Source of the DNA: Setophaga petechia | Taxonomy: Eukaryota; Chordata; Aves; Passeriformes; Parulidae | Direction: 5' to 3' | Assembly: GCA_024362935.1 (NCBI GenBank) | Contig: JANCRA010000006.1 | Location: forward strand, 30,187,924 to 30,251,923 | Length of the DNA: 64,000 nucleotides | Shown here: positions 13,851 through 27,532 of the stretch, one piece after another | How positions within the stretch are numbered: position 1 is the first letter of the stretch | Layout: the number at the start of each line of letters is the position of its first letter | The notes under the pieces: model-generated | Database searches by the model: none | The model's input: the letters and a program-made list of their open reading frames with translations, nothing else | What the model was told of the DNA's origin: nothing | Made by a program: the position numbers and the translations under genes

Positions 13851-16800
13851 GTAACAATTTATTTCCTCACTGTTTCTATTAACATCACCTGCCCTGGTTA
13901 GGAGAGAATGATGATTTTGCAGTAAGGTTTCTTTCACCCAATGCAAATCATCCTGTCAGCTAGGAAGCTTCAAGGCAGATGGCTCAGGTTTTCCCCTGCC
14001 CTGCTGTGGATGACAGAAAACTGCCTGTGAGTGCCAGTAATTCACACTCCTGTGCCACAGCATTTTCTCCTTTGCCATATCAGTGACCTGCACCCTGAAA
14101 CACAGCCTGTCATTCCAGCCCATGGTCTTCTCCTGTGCTTCCTTTGCTGCTTCTCTGGCCACTGAGTGGTTTTTGTTTTCAGATTCTTTCATTTTTCTCT
14201 GCTTCAGTTCCCATTCCTCTTGCACATTCCCTCAGGCAAGTTGATCTCAGTGCCTGTTTCCATAAGCCCTCCCTTCCTCCAGCAGTGCTTCCTGTGAACC
14301 TTGGATCACATCCTCTCCATTTTCTTGCCACTACCCCATGCCCCTGCTCTCACACATCCTATCTGTGTGTGGGGGAAAGAGGGACATGCTTTTGGAGGCA
14401 CCTGAACTGAAGCTGTGCTAGTTCATGCTGAGGTAGGTGTCTGTCTCATTCTGGACAGCATTAGGCACAAATAAGAATTGTTTCATGTGGAATATGTAAT
14501 TATTAGTTGGAAAATCTGCACGTTCTCAGATGCCTTGTCAACACTCCATGCCTCAAAATGTGCAGAATCCAGCAGCTGTGGTGTTAACCTTTGCTGGGCC
14601 ATGCTGAACATGGGAAAAATCAGTAATTTTTGTGTTTGCATGGGATCTTTGTTTGCTGTGATTAATGGTCCACTAACAGTGTCCAGTGCAAGTTCAGTGC
14701 AATGTACAAAGTGTCTTTGATGCCAGACATTCTACAGTGCTGTGCAGAAACCAAAGTTAATAGTTGTAAGCCTGAGAAGACTGGAATGTTTTCAATTTAC
14801 TTTTAAACAAATGACTTTATTGTGCCATTCTCACATGGGAGTAAATTCCACAGCCTTAGTGCCACATTAGACAAAACTTTTTTACCTGCTGCTTTCTGTT
14901 TATACTTGGAGAAAAGGAATTAACCTCAGTTAGGAGTCAGGGGGAATAGGACAGGACTATTAAACTCAGTGGGAATTCTAGCAGGGGTTTGGCTGGGAGC
15001 AGAGTGGGATGCAGGAGTGCAGGATGGAGCTGGAGGATGATTTGTGCTGCAGTGAGGAGTTAAGGAATTCTTTGTGCCTGAAAATCAAACTCGTGAAGAA
15101 CACCTGTAGGAAAAGCATTCAAAGTGGTTTTGCCACTCCAGAATGTAAGGAAGCAGTTGTAGTCCTAAGTAAACTGGGAAGGAGATTCCTGGAGGATGTG
15201 GTTGAGGATGGATCAGGCCCAGTTCCTGAAAGGAGCAATTCTGGAAGTGAGGGGGGGTGTATCCATCCAGGAATGACAGCTTGTGACCCCAAGGAGAGAA
15301 AGAGTCCCTGAACTCACCACATTCTCCTGTAGGGTACAGATTTTCACACTGACACAGGGAAGCTGTGAAGGAATTTGACTTTAATACTTATAGGATGGAC
15401 CAATACTATGAATTTGTAAAAATATGAAATGTGTGCAGGATGCCCAGGTAGGAACATGGATCCATCCAGCATTGCTCCAAGTGGGAGACCCTCTCATGAT
15501 AGTAAGTGCATTGGGATCTTCTGGTGGATAAAATGCACAGCCCATTCCAGTGACTCCTTTGGACTGAAACATGAGTGTCCATTAATTCCTAACAGAACCA
15601 ACAACACTGGATGGTTTTTTCAGCTCCTCACTTGGCCTTTTTTGTACTGAACCTTTTTTACAAGGCTTTTGTTTTGTGCTCGTTCCATGGTTTTATGGCT
15701 TTATAAATCCATATGCAATCAGCAGAAGGATTTGAGTTTTGTTTTGACTAGTTTTTGCTTTTATTTGGGCCATCTACAGTTCTTTAGTATTTTATGTTAC
15801 ACATCACAGCACGGAAATCCAAGTGGAACAAAATTACAGGTTTAAATGATGCTCAGGTAAATGCAATTCCAAAACTGGACAAACAAATCCCCTCACCTGA
15901 AAACAACATTAGAGTGTGTTGTCTTCCTCTGATGTTTCTGACCTACATCTGTTCTTTTCCAAAGCAGCAGCTCCTCTCTGTGCAGTGGCTTCCCATAAAA
16001 CCTTACCTCAGTTAGAAAATGACCAATGCAAATGGTGCCAATAATTTTGCAGTGTCCTCAGAGCCCTGAAGGCTTTGCTGCCCCTTGTTTGGCCTCTAGA
16101 ATAAGATACACCTAAAGGTGATGCAGAATGTGCATGGGGAAAAGGGGCTGAGAGTTATTTCCACTTCAACTTGTGAGGCAGGAAAAGTCTTTCAGGTGGG
16201 TTTCTTCTCTGTGTGGCCTTTTCCCTGTGAAAAAGGAATTGTGTGTATTGATCATTGCTGAAAGAAACCAAAGTGTGTAGAGCAGGTGGCAGCTTTTACT
16301 CATGCTGAGTCAGACCTGAGATGAGGAGTGGTTTATTCCCACAAGTAGAACAATGATTTTGGTACAACTCTGGGTTTTCCAAACAGTCAAAAATGTATTT
16401 CAGGACTTTTTCTGGTCCAAGTCCTTTTCCTGTGCTGGGGAAGAAGCTGTGTAGGAGAGGACAGGAGGGCTGCTGCTGCACCTGAGTGTTCCTGGGCAGC
16501 AGCAGGTGCCCAGCTGCCCTCTTCAGATGGGAAACACAACTGTGCTGAGCAAATACCAGCAGGCCTGGGGCTGGTTTGGGTTTCCAGACTGGGCAGAGTA
16601 AGGAGCAATTATGTGTTTTTGCCTGAGATTCCTGCAGCCCTCTGTAAGCCACTCACTTCCTGGCCATCTGGAAAGGCAGCCTCTCACTTGAGCATGTCTT
16701 GGGAAACAAGAGGAGGAGGAATGTGCTGGGCTGGAAGTGTCTCATCCCCTTTATCTCCCCAAAGCCTGGCTACAGCAGGGAATAACCTGTGCTCCAAGGT

Positions 16801-17294
16801 GCCTCCCCAGGCCCCCCAGTTTGGCAGAGAGGAGGGAGCACAGGGCTCTGAAGGCAGAGGTGTCTCAAGTGAAATGATACTCCAGTCTTACCACAAAAGT
16901 CTTAATAGTCCATGACTTTTAATACAGCTATAAGGCTATAAATTCAGGGATTTTGACCTCAAAGTCTTTGAGCCTGTTTAAAAATAGCTCACCCATCCTC
17001 ATTTTATCACTTCATATACTCTGACACAATTTTGGAACCTGCCTCCATCCCATCTAGCAGGGGAACACTATAATTAAGAAGCAGTTTTGAAAGGCTGTTC
17101 TCTCTTAGCTTAAGGCAGAATAAGGCTTTATGTATTTTGCAGGAGATTATAAACAATTCATTGGCTAAAATTAGCAGTAAAAAGGGAGCCCCAGCTCTTT
17201 CCTGCCCTGTGGTTTGTACCACAAAGACTTAGTGTTTTTAAATCATGACAGAGCTCTCTGAAAACCTTGAAAGCATATTATGTATGTGTCACTT

Positions 17295-17352
17295 TGGCTC
17301 AGTTGGGAATAGTCTCACCTCCAAGCCAGAAGGCCATGGGTTCAAATTCCAT
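17295..17352 (+). mobile_element. tRNA-like sequence, probable ancient tRNA-derived SINE relic
   Basis: An A-box-like TGGCTCAGTTGG lies at 17295-17306 and a B-box-like GGTTCAAATTCC at 17339-17350, with tRNA-like spacing. The T arm folds fully: ATGGG (17336-17340), a 7-nt TTCAAAT loop, then TCCAT (17348-17352). The acceptor and anticodon stems do not form convincingly, so a functional tRNA gene is unlikely. A tRNA-derived SINE fragment or tRNA pseudogene fits better. The family cannot be named without a repeat search. Confidence 0.45.
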
Positions 17353-19934
17353 GCCTGCCCCTGGATATTGCTGTCTCCCAGTAATTTCATTGCAGAAAAC
17401 CTTTAGAACCATAGGGGAAGAAGAGGGAAATTTCCTGCCTGGAGCTCCACTGTGAGACATTCAGTGCTGGGGATGATCCATTAAACCAGGGCTCTTCCCC
17501 CAGCTTTGCTCAGCAGGCACAAACCCTGGAGCAGGGAGGGAGAGCCCTAATGGGAGGGGCAGTTTTATCTTTTCTTGACAAAAGCAGCTGTAATCCTCAG
17601 CACTGTGTGTGAGAGCTGCTGCTCCTCACTGTGCTGCCACCAGGACAGGCTTTCCTTGAGTCTGGACTTCACCTTTTGCTGCTGATGAGTGGCAGAAGGG
17701 GGAAAACCAATAAATCCTTTTTTAAAAAATTAAATTCCAGAAATAACCAACTGAAGTGCCAAGTTAGGGTTGTTTGTGGCAACAGCAAATCCAGGTAATT
17801 TTAACTGCAAAGGTAAACTCCATATGGTCACAGTCCTAATCACTGATGTCCTTTTCCTTCCCCACAGAGAGGAGGTCAGAGTGATTTAAGCTTTAAACTT
17901 TATAGTTTCATTGTGGTTTGTGCCAAAGGGAATGTGGTCTTATAACATGAAGTGTTTATGTTTGTTGTTTACAGACATGTGTATTAACTTACCAAAATCT
18001 CACCTTCTCTTAAATAAAATTTCTTTTTAGGAGGAAAAAAAATCTTTCATTTTCTACTGCTTTTATAGAATACATAGAAGGGGTTTGTCATAGTTATACA
18101 AAATGGAAGCAATGTCACTAATGTTATGTACAGCATAGTTGCTCACAACTCATTTCTTACCCTGAAAATAATTTTATCCAAGAATTCTCAATGTTTATTT
18201 TTATGGCATGAATCCAAAATGCTTCTCTATACCTGATTTTCTTTTGTTTAGAAGTATTTATTATATTTCAGTAAAGTGCTCAATGTATTCAGATTCCTCC
18301 TCTGTTCTATTTTGAGGCTTTTTTGCTACAGGAAATATTGCAGGTCCCATTTTTGCTTGCAGCTTTAAAGGGGAACTTAAATGGAGAATATGGATATGGT
18401 GATCACTGATGCTGTGCTGGGGTAGAAGTTCCTGCCAGAATTTGTAGCCCACTGTCACTCTGCCTGACACAGAGTCTATGAAAACTCACTGATGTGGATG
18501 AGAGCTTTCAATCTTTGGACCTGAATTATCAAATGAAATGTTTTGATGAGAACTCTGGCCAAGCTATGCTTGAGATGTGATTCACATCTGGGAAAGGCAG
18601 ATTTGTCAACACAAGATGCTGCTGGTTCTTGTGTGTCCACTTACTAAATTAAATTAAATACATTCCTTTTTCTTACTTTTTTTTTTTCAGATAGGCAATT
18701 TCTGTGAGTACTAGAGAGACTCTGAGAATTGGGCCAAGAGAGATAATCCATCTTGTCCTGGCAGGAATGTTGGATCATACAGTCACATCTGGGATGTGGG
18801 TGGGGTGGTCCCTGCAAGGCTTGAGTTGGTAATGGGCTGTCAAAATTGGGGGTAAAAGGTGGGCTAGGGGTTGTCCACAAGACAGATTTCTGCACTGTGA
18901 TGTGGTCCATGCTGGGAAAACAAGATTGAGAACCCTTCCCATAGAGGCTGGCTGAGCAGTGCTGGCTGCAAGTGAGGCAAAGGGAAAGGAAATGGGGCTG
19001 CTCCAGAGCACAGAGATCCAACTGTGTGAAAGCAGTGTGGGTGCTATTAAAATGCCATCTTCCTCTCCCTTCCCCTTTCCTTCCTCCCTTCCTCCCCCTG
19101 TGCTGTCAGCCTGGCTGAGGAAAAGTCAAATAACGTACGACTGTGTTCCTTGGCATCACAACTGCAATTTCCCTTCAGGGCCTTCAAACTTAAGAATGGG
19201 AGGTTTTAAATCTTGCTGATTCGTGCTATTCCAGCAAGCATATGTGTGAGGAAAAAGAACAATGCCAGCTCGAAAGAGAAATCACAAGTGAGAAATCATT
19301 GCTGCTAAATCAGGTGTTGCAGAGGCCAGTGGAAAATTCAGACACTAAGAGAAATAGGAAATTACTTTGTTTAGAGCTGGGAAGGTTAATGAGAATGAAT
19401 TAGAAGTGCTCTCTGTGCATTCAGCCCCTAAGGATTTGAGCAAAGTTAGAGGGATTTATTTACTGACTATCCAGACTATACAACTGGCAATAAGATTAAG
19501 TGAGGAATTTTGGAACATGCTGACATTTCTTATTTGCATCATTTACTATGGAGATCATTTGTCGGTGCTGCACTGAGTTTGTGGTGAGCCAGGGCTTAGT
19601 CTGGCCCAGCAGAGACAGATCTGGTACTTCTCATGGCTCCAGGGATGTGGGGGTGAAAACAGTTTCATGTCCTCTTTTGTGTCTCAGAGAGGAAACATCA
19701 ACTTTGTCTAGGTGCTTATCAGGGCAGAATTTCAGAATATTTTCCTAGAAACCATTAATTATATAAAAGAGTGGAGTTACAGGGGACACATTGCTTTAGA
19801 TCAAGTAAAAATAAAAGACAGGGCTGGAATTTATAGAGCCCAGCACTGGATGCTGTACAGAGCTCCCCCACTGCAAGGCCCCTCCAAGCCCATCCCTCCC
19901 AGCATGCACAGGGATCTGCACAGGGATCTGCTGC

Positions 19935-19983
19935 CCTCCTCCTCATCCTCCTCCTCCTCCCCTCTTCCTCCTCCTCCTCCTCT
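19935..19983. repeat. (TCC)n / (CTC)n trinucleotide microsatellite
   Basis: This is an imperfect run of about sixteen CTC/TCC units. On the - strand it gives a spurious Glu/Gly/Arg-rich frame. It is intronic. Confidence 0.93.
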
Positions 19984-21869
19984 AGTCCCACTTACTTCAC
20001 CCAGGCTGCTGAGTACCCAGAAGTTCCCACCTCACCTGGAACAAATGAGGAGGGACCACAGAATAGGAGTTCAGTAAAGGATTAATTTCAAACAGAATTA
20101 TGATTTAAATTCGTTCTTCTGGGTACCTACCACTGAAATTTGGTGAAAAAAGTGCAGCTCTTAGACACAGACATGTTAAGTTGTAAGCTGCACTTTAAAC
20201 ATGTCATCTCAGCCAAGGGATTTCACTCAGCCCCTGTCTGTGCACTGAGCACTTACTTGCCTCATTTTAACCTCAAGAATAAGAAAATTCCCTGTTCCTA
20301 AAGGAATCCTTCAGCTGAGCCTTGTTGCTGGAATAAGGAGAATTAATTTTGTTAGTGACCCTCTCTTGCATGGTTACTGCTAAGGGAGGTAAATACCAGA
20401 AGAGAGGCAAGGTGTGATTTCAGTCTTCCTGTTAATACTTCCCTGATCAGCCTTGTGGATGACTAATTTTCTTGCTTTCTGTTTTCATCCTCTTTGGTAG
20501 AAACTCTGGGATTTGTGTTTGTTTTGGTTCTTAGGGGACTGCATTCCACAGCCAGTAGCTTTAATCCTTTAATCCTGACATGTCCGGCTGATGCCTCCAC
20601 CCATTGATTGCCTCTTCCACAGCACATGATCCTGTTCCCCTCACTAATGGCCACTGCTGGATCAGCCTGCTGCCTCTGGGAATGTGTTTCATGCATTTGG
20701 TAACAAATCCACAATAAATTTCAGCCTGAACATCATCTGGGCCAATCGTTGGACTTTGAGTCATCCTCATCATGATGAATTCCAGGGTAACTCACCATGT
20801 TTGTGACTTCCCAATATACCCACTGACATCCTTCTACACTGAAATAATAGCAAATACCATGCCAATAGTATCTCATAGCCTTGATTTTTTTTTTCTAATG
20901 TGCTCTTATAAATATGGGGCACTTCATGTGTTGTTATGACAAGGAAATTCTTTGACTGAAAAGTTTGCAAATTCCACAGTAGTATTTGTTTTATAAACAA
21001 AGGTGCTGTTTTCCTTATGCCAGCCTCTCTCTGCTTTTGCTTGTCCAGCAGTCTGTTCTGAAAGGCATGAAGCAGCTGTTGGCCCCCAGTCAAAACTTGC
21101 AATGTAGGGAAGGTTATGTAAAAGTCCTTTGTGTGAGAGACGTACATGGCAGCAAATGGTGAAATTGGAGTGCAGATTCTTTGAGGGGAGAAAGCAATTC
21201 ACAGCAAGGTTTTATTTTTTACTTGACTTTTGCATAGAAGAAAAAGTAGAAGGTACTGCAATTAATTTTTTTTTTTTGCCTTTTCAGAAATCTCTTTTCT
21301 TATTGTAGTGTTATGGGTGATTTCACACCTCTTTGCACCCAGTAGCACCTGCTGGATGGAAGGGATGTGAGAGTTTGCCTATTTCTTCTTCTCAAGGAAA
21401 AGTCTCTGTACCTAGGTCTTTTCTGAGGAATGCTGCTCCAATCCTTGGAAGGGATTTGCAGCTCTCCTAATCCATCTATTTCTGTGCTTGACTGTTCTTA
21501 CCATAAAACACTTTCCAAATATTTATTTGACATCTTTTGCTGGCTGCAAAGATGCTCATCTCTACCCTTCCACAAGTGATTTCTTTTGAACTCATCAGTC
21601 CCAATTTTATCTTATCTTTTCCCTTCAGGTAATACTTTACAGAGCCCTGAACCATCTTCAATGGCTTCATGTGAACATTCTCAAAATGTTCCTTGAATTT
21701 CTGGTGGTGTGATAAGCAGCACTGGATGCACAATTCTTGTCATGATTTTATAACAGCAAGATATTATTGACTGATGCTGTGTTTCTATTGCACTGTGGAC
21801 ACAGCTCCTTTTCTGCTGAACTGCTCCATTCTCACATCTAAATGATTTATTCCTGCCTAAGGAGCCCCA

Positions 21870-21958
21870 TGGTGGGATTCTTGGGGTGTCCTGTGCAGGG
21901 CCAGCAGTTGGACTTGATGATCCTTGTGGGTCCCTTCCAACTCAGGACAATCTGTGAA
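21870..21958 (+). mobile_element. CR1 LINE 3'-end fragment
   Basis: The segment contains the hallmark avian CR1 3' sequence, with GGACTTGATGATCCTTGTGG followed by GTCCCTTCCAACTCAG and a degenerate TCTGTGA-type tail. Only the extreme 3' end is present, as expected for the severely 5'-truncated CR1 copies in birds. No ORF2 remains. The family was recognised from memory of CR1 consensus ends. Confidence 0.85.
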
Positions 21959-24900
21959 ATCAAATACTTTCTATTCAGAATGAATTAATCTAGATTTTGA
22001 ACCTGTTTCTCTAGGTCATTGTGAACTCCAGTCCTGTCATCCAATTTGTTCACACTCCCTTCCAGTTTCTTCTCATCTGTGCCTGTAACAAACCCAGGCT
22101 ATGACCCACCATCCTGAGCATTGAGGCTTTAAAAAGCACATTATAAACCAAGCTCCATAGAAAAGTCTCCTTGGTGCAGTTCTCCACTTTGCCAGTGAGC
22201 CATGACAGCTTTTCTATGGCAATGAGCATGCAAGCAGTAACTGCAGGGAAAGCACACTTCCACTAATGGAAATGTCACTTGGGATTGTGGCAGAAAGATT
22301 GTGTTTGATATCTGTGTCAATACCTGTAAGACCTGAATCCCTGCTCCAAAAGGAGCTTGGATTGGTTTGCCATGATTAGTTATCAACCTGTGAGATTAAA
22401 TTAAATCCAGATTTAATGGAGTTCAGGTAATACATGATTCCTCCCAGTGTCACAGTTCCAAATCAGCTTCTCCTCTGCAGGGAGAGAGCCTGCCAGATTG
22501 GGAATGTCTGGGATGGTTAAAGCCCTGCAGGTACCAGGGGAGCAGTGTGTGCATTCAGCAGGAGGATTTAGCTCATGCTCTGTCCTGGCCAATGTCTGTA
22601 GCCACAGAGAAGAACAGGAATAAATGATTATTTAAGCTAATCCACAGAGTGAAACACTTGTGAAGCAAACTGCACTTGGGTGTATCATTCTTCTGGGGGT
22701 TATGAAGTGAGAGAGATGCTGTGTGTGAGGGAAAGGCAGATCAGAACCTCTGCTCAGAGCAGCTCCAGGCTGCTAATGAAGGCACAGCAGCTGAAAGGGG
22801 CAGCCTGTGGGTGGCTCAGTAAAGGGAACAGCAGTACAAAGTCAGGACATGCTGAAAGCATGGAAGAGAGTGGCAAAGTCACCCTCTGTGAGGGAAAAGG
22901 ACAGCTTCCAAGCTGCCTGGGAAGTGTTCTTTTTCTGCTGCTTGCTTTGTTGTAAATACACAAAAGTAATGTATTGTCATTTACTTGTGGTTCCTTCCAG
23001 TAAGAAAACCTCACTGTGTGAAGCCATCATGTGGTTTCAGCAGTCCTCTGGCAAAAGGCACACTATGTACAGCTGAGAGGATCTTAGCTAAATTATATAT
23101 CCAGCATCTAACTGCAATGGAGAGAGGATCAATTGTAAAGATTTAGGGAAAAGCAGGGGGGCTTAGGACAACTGCAGTGTGCTGAGTGTTGGTGCATTAA
23201 AGAAAAAACTTACTTGGACAGGGATACATAAAATGGATTTTATATGTATTTTCAGCAGCTGTGAATTAAAACATAAATGCAATCTGGTTGGAATAATTAA
23301 TTCTCAGGTGGTTGTTGCTGTTGTGAACTTGGAACTGTAAAGGAAAGAGCTGAAAGCAGCTTTTAAATGAGCAATTTCTTACTGCAGCCATGGACATATT
23401 TTGTACTGCACAGAGCTTTGCTGCTGCTCTGATTTTTACCCTTGAGTCAGTCACCTTCCAGTCTGCTTCCTCCTGGTCACTGTTACTAGAATGCCTTTTT
23501 GATTACAGAAAATTGGTTGATACACTTCTCTAATGAAAATGCCAGACAAATGCTCCTTTTTGGAACTGACATCAGGAATGTTATACAAGACATTCTTAAA
23601 TATGCTGGCAGCTGCCCTGAATGTAATGAAATCATGGAAATTAGAAGTATTGCTCTCTCTGTGTGGCCAGCTCAAGACTGTTTTCAGTGTGTTACCCAGT
23701 TATGCTGTGAATTTCAAAAGGAATCACTTTTCATTCAGTTTCCTTGGGACATTCTTGAACTTGCTTATAATTTCTACAATCAGAAAAATTACCCTGATAT
23801 CCTAAGGTATTCCTCCTTTGTTTTGGACTGCACTGCATCCCCAGTACCACAGTAAATCATTCCTCTTGCAGCAGAGAGCTCACAATCTTCAGAAGATCAA
23901 TAACTTTTGTGGTAGAAATGATGAAATCCTCTTCCCACTGCAGCCAGCAGTAAAATTCCCACAAACTTCAGTGGTTTGGATTTCACAGGCAGTTTTTAGT
24001 CTGCTCTGTAGGACACATGAGTTAATCCTTAGCACATTGTGAGTACAGGTGTGTGGATGCAGGGGAGTTGGAGAGCAGCAGAGCTGTGCCTTGGGTTTCA
24101 GTAGCACTTTCTCCTGCAGGGATCACAGAGCAGCTTCAGACAGGTGAGACCACAGCAGAGGGAGAGGGATCTGTAGTTTTGGTCTTCTGAAGTGCAGGGA
24201 GCAGAAGGGAAGGATGTCTGGGGTGTGTGGAAGGGTTCATGGGAGCACCCCCTGGCTCCCACCTTACCTTCTCTTCATCTGTGGCTTTTTCACCTCTTGC
24301 TTCTTTGTAGCCTTGCTGTGTTTCCATCACATTCTCTGATTTGGAGTTTTCCCAGATGAATTCATTTCCTTTACCTGTTTTTTAGCACTCTAGCTTCTTC
24401 CTTAGCTTGCTTTGTTGGAGGTTTACAGAACTCCCTGAAGTAATTGCACTTGCATTCCTTTGAAGTAGCAATATTCCATTCCTGTCAACAATTAATAGCA
24501 GCATTAAGCAAGAGTCAACTGACTAAAAACCCAGTCCAGACTCATGTGCTGTCACTTAACACTTGCTGTTGGAACTGGAGAGTTCTGGCTTGGGGATGAG
24601 GAGCTGAAAGGACTGGGCTGCCTTGGCTGGGCAGGGAGGCATGGAAAGCTGTTTGCACCTTCTTTGTTCTCCCCTCCTGCTCAGCCTGGTGGCAGTGGGC
24701 AGACACTGGCAGGGTTTGCTGCCCTGCTCTGCTCTGGGTTTATCCCCTGAGCAGGCTTTCCCTGCAGGAGCCATGCTGTAAGAAACAGGGACAGGGGCTG
24801 AGGGGTGACCTGCACTGAAGGTGGGGTCACTGTGAGGCTCACACAGACAAGAGCTGCTGGGAAACAATGGCCTGGAGGTGCCATGGGGCATCTCTGGTAC

Positions 24901-25373
24901 CTGGGATGCCCAGCCTTGCCAGGCACCCTCATTTCTGGCTGCTGCTGTTGGCACAGAGCTGAGGCAGCTGGGCAGAGAAAGGTTTCTAATGCTTGGAGGG
25001 GTCCTGGAGGGCACAGAAACCTGCTGGAAGCAGATCCCATCTGCATGATGCCATGCAAACAAGATGGTTTCTGCCATGGAAAGCCTTCAGTTGAGACAGC
25101 AAATCATTAGGAATACTATGGCCAGAAGCTTTCATAATAAATTACTGTAAAGTCATGAAAGATTGATCTTTTTTGATTTCAGAGAAAATAAATCAACAGT
25201 ATGAAGTCAGCTCTGTTACAGTTTCAAACAAGAGACTATTACCCTTTGCCTGAAAGATCAGAGACAAATTACTATTTTTACTTTACATTCTCTTGATGAG
25301 GATAATGATAAACATATGTCACTTTGCTGCTTAGCCAGTTAGGAATCTTATTGCAATCTGTAATTTAAAGAGT

Positions 25374-25400
25374 AAAAAAAAAAAAAAAAAAGGAAAAAAA
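25374..25400. repeat. Poly(A) tract
   Basis: This is an almost uninterrupted adenine run of about 25 bases in intronic sequence. It may be the tail of an old insertion, but no element body is recognisable upstream. Confidence 0.85.
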
Positions 25401-26277
25401 ATGCATGAACAAACTGCACTTTATATAGACAGCAAAGAAGAAAAGAAAGAGAATAAATGTCAAATACAGGGGAACTGGAAAGGGGGCATTTTGGTCTGTA
25501 GTTACTTGGCTAAAATCTGCAGATACATGAGAGATGTATGATTTTTTTTATTTCTTTGGTATTTCACTGGGAAAATTACCATTAGTTTTTCTTTAGACAT
25601 GGAGCCTAAGGAAAATAGTCTTTGCACTGTGACTTTTGGCTACATGCAGTTTATTAACAAAAAGATTAAGGTTTTTAAGGTGGTGTCTACCAGTGTTACA
25701 GCATTGAAAACCCTGTTTTCATCAGGAGCCCCTTCAGTGTCCTCCCCAGTCACAGGATTTTTAGGAAGCACAGCTAATTGTTTGTAAAGATCAGCTGCTT
25801 TTCCAGTAATTCACCCGTACTTTTGAAAGTTCTTTTACAAACTCTCAGTTTTGTTTCTGAAAGGTACATTTCTTAACAAAACTCGAATTTAACACATCAC
25901 AAACATTCCATTTCATTTAGCCTGCACTGCCCAAGCTGTAGCTGAAAAGGTTCCAATGCTCTACCTGGCAATGCTGGATGAGCAGAAGCAGAGCCTGCAC
26001 CAGGACATGAAACCTGGAACCCCTTCTTGGCCCAGTTTCCTGCAGGGAGAATCCTCTTTGGTGACATGTTTGCACATTTAGCACTAATGGCCTTTCACTG
26101 GTGGGTTTGATACTGATCTCAGCTGCTCCAGAAATCTTTACAGCACCAGCCATGTGCCAATTTGAGCTAAAAGTAAATGGAGCAGTGCTGGCAGGGCTCT
26201 GGCTGATACACAACTCGTTCTCCTTGTTGGTTCTTCAGTTTTTGCCAGGGCTTTCTGCTCCTTTTGTTCCTCATATC

Positions 26278-26360
26278 CAAGGCCAGGTTGGATGGGCACT
26301 GCTGTGGTGGGAGGTGTCCCTGCCTGCAAGTGGGGTTGGAACAACATGAGCTGCAAGGCT
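26278..26360 (+). mobile_element. CR1 LINE fragment
   Basis: The sequence matches the remembered CR1 3' region: GGCCAGGTTGGATGGG, then a GTGGGAGGTGTCCCTGCC motif, then GGGGTTGGAAC. It breaks off before the terminal CCTTCCAACCCA block. The copy is old and truncated, and inserted in the same orientation as DNM3. Confidence 0.82.
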
Positions 26361-27367
26361 GGAGCACTTTGGCTGAAGTCAAAACCAAAAGCACTTTGTG
26401 GGTTTATGATTTTATGCTTCTAGGTACCCACAGAAGCATACCCAGGTACTCAGATTTAGATTTTACAGTTTGTGCTATTAATGCTCTGGAACTTGTTTCC
26501 AGGGAGAAGTTTGATATCAGAGTTTGGGGAATGTTGTTCTTTGTACTCTCTGGGTAGAAATTCCATTCTTTTGGCATCTGCAAGCCTCAGACAGCAGTTT
26601 GATTTTCACCAAAAGGTTATTATTTTTCTTTTAGGCTTTCCTGTATTTATACAGGCCAAACTGAGGCAAAGTATAGGCCTTTTAGCTTCCAGTTAAAGTT
26701 CCTGGTATTTAATTAGGTCAGCTGTTTGCATACAAAGAAGTTTTTTTTCTATCCAGTGAAAAAGAGACCTCAAATATATAATCCAGCCTTGAACACTGGA
26801 AGCAATGATGATTTTGCTGTTATCTTTTATAAACTCTTTGTTTATATAGGTGCTATTCACATCTAACAAGTCTGAGACTGAACTGCAAAATTTGTCACAA
26901 ATAAGTCAGCTTTAAATAACAAAGATGAGTTTAACCCACAGAAGGGTAAAATTAAAAATCCAGACTTCTGGTGCTGCTTTCTTGCATGGGTCCAGCTGGC
27001 TGAATGTGAATGGTAAAAGATTTGATAATAAGTATTGCAGCAAGTGATCTGAAATAATTTCTTGGTGTGACATTTACCACTGTGTATCTTTGTCTGAAAA
27101 CTTTCTTTAACATAAAATTACAAATTTGTGTAGAAATACGTATATATGCTTTGTGAAAAGGTCCCATTTGACATTAAACTTTAAAGGTCCAAATTTCATG
27201 ATGCTGAACACTAATGTTAAACAAGCCAAGAGTTCATATTTTAACCTGTGGATACTGTTTGTATGAGTTATGTTGCTGGATTACTACAGTGTAAGTCCAG
27301 GGGTTTTTCCCCCAATATGTTTCAAGTTTACTTCAATCTGAAAGGCTTTTTTTTTTCTTCTTTGTAG

Positions 27368-27532
27368 ACTGAAACTGAAGAGAATGGCCAAGCAGATAAT
27401 TTTTCAATGGACCCCCAGCTGGAAAGACAGGTGGAGACAATTCGAAATCTTGTGGACTCCTACATGTCCATTATTAACAAATGTATCCGAGATCTGATCC
27501 CGAAAACAATCATGCACCTCATGATCAATAAT
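27368..27532 (+). CDS. DNM3: DNM3 exon encoding acidic linker and first part of the GED
   Basis: The exon is 165 nt (55 codons, phase 0 to 0). It is bounded by a pyrimidine-rich acceptor ending TTGTAG and a canonical GTAAGT donor at 27533. The peptide starts with an acidic [13 protein letters not shown] linker and continues through SMDPQLERQ and [17 protein letters not shown] to [12 protein letters not shown]. These are the near-invariant N-terminal motifs of the dynamin GTPase effector domain. The GED packs with the middle domain to form the stalk and supplies the helix of the bundle-signalling element that couples GTP hydrolysis to membrane fission. Paralogue assignment to dynamin-3 comes from this linker together with the C-terminal tail at 48558. 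Reading into the intron gives 51 more residues before a stop at 27686-27688, so intron retention would truncate the GED. Confidence 0.97.

Larger units (their letters stand above)
936..27367 (+). other. DNM3: Large DNM3 intron (about 26.4 kb)
   Basis: This intron runs from the GTAAGT donor at 936 to the pyrimidine-rich acceptor ending at 27367. It is mostly AT-rich unique sequence with small tandem duplications, a G/T-only tract near 13.7 kb, a tRNA-like relic near 17.3 kb and CR1 LINE fragments near 21.9 and 26.3 kb. The open frames inside it are under about 145 codons, overlap one another in several frames, and show no recognisable domain. I saw no tRNA gene with a full cloverleaf and no miR-199a/miR-214 hairpin. 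In mammals that antisense microRNA cluster lies in an earlier DNM3 intron. Confidence 0.75.

Noticed and set aside
13549..13946. - strand Lys/Pro/Asn/Gln-rich open frames of 85-102 codons
   Set aside because: They are the A/C-only complement of the G/T low-complexity tract, with no coding signature.
17295..17352. Functional tRNA gene
   Set aside because: Only the T arm and box-like words are intact. The acceptor and anticodon stems do not pair and there is no clear T-run terminator.
23499..23855. 118-codon + strand open frame in the large DNM3 intron
   Set aside because: An overlapping 90-codon frame and an antisense frame are also open. I recognise no domain and there is no splice or promoter context.
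936..27367. Possible antisense DNM3OS / miR-199a-2 / miR-214 cluster
   Set aside because: I looked for both mature microRNA sequences in reverse complement and did not find them. In mammals the cluster lies in an earlier DNM3 intron than those covered here.
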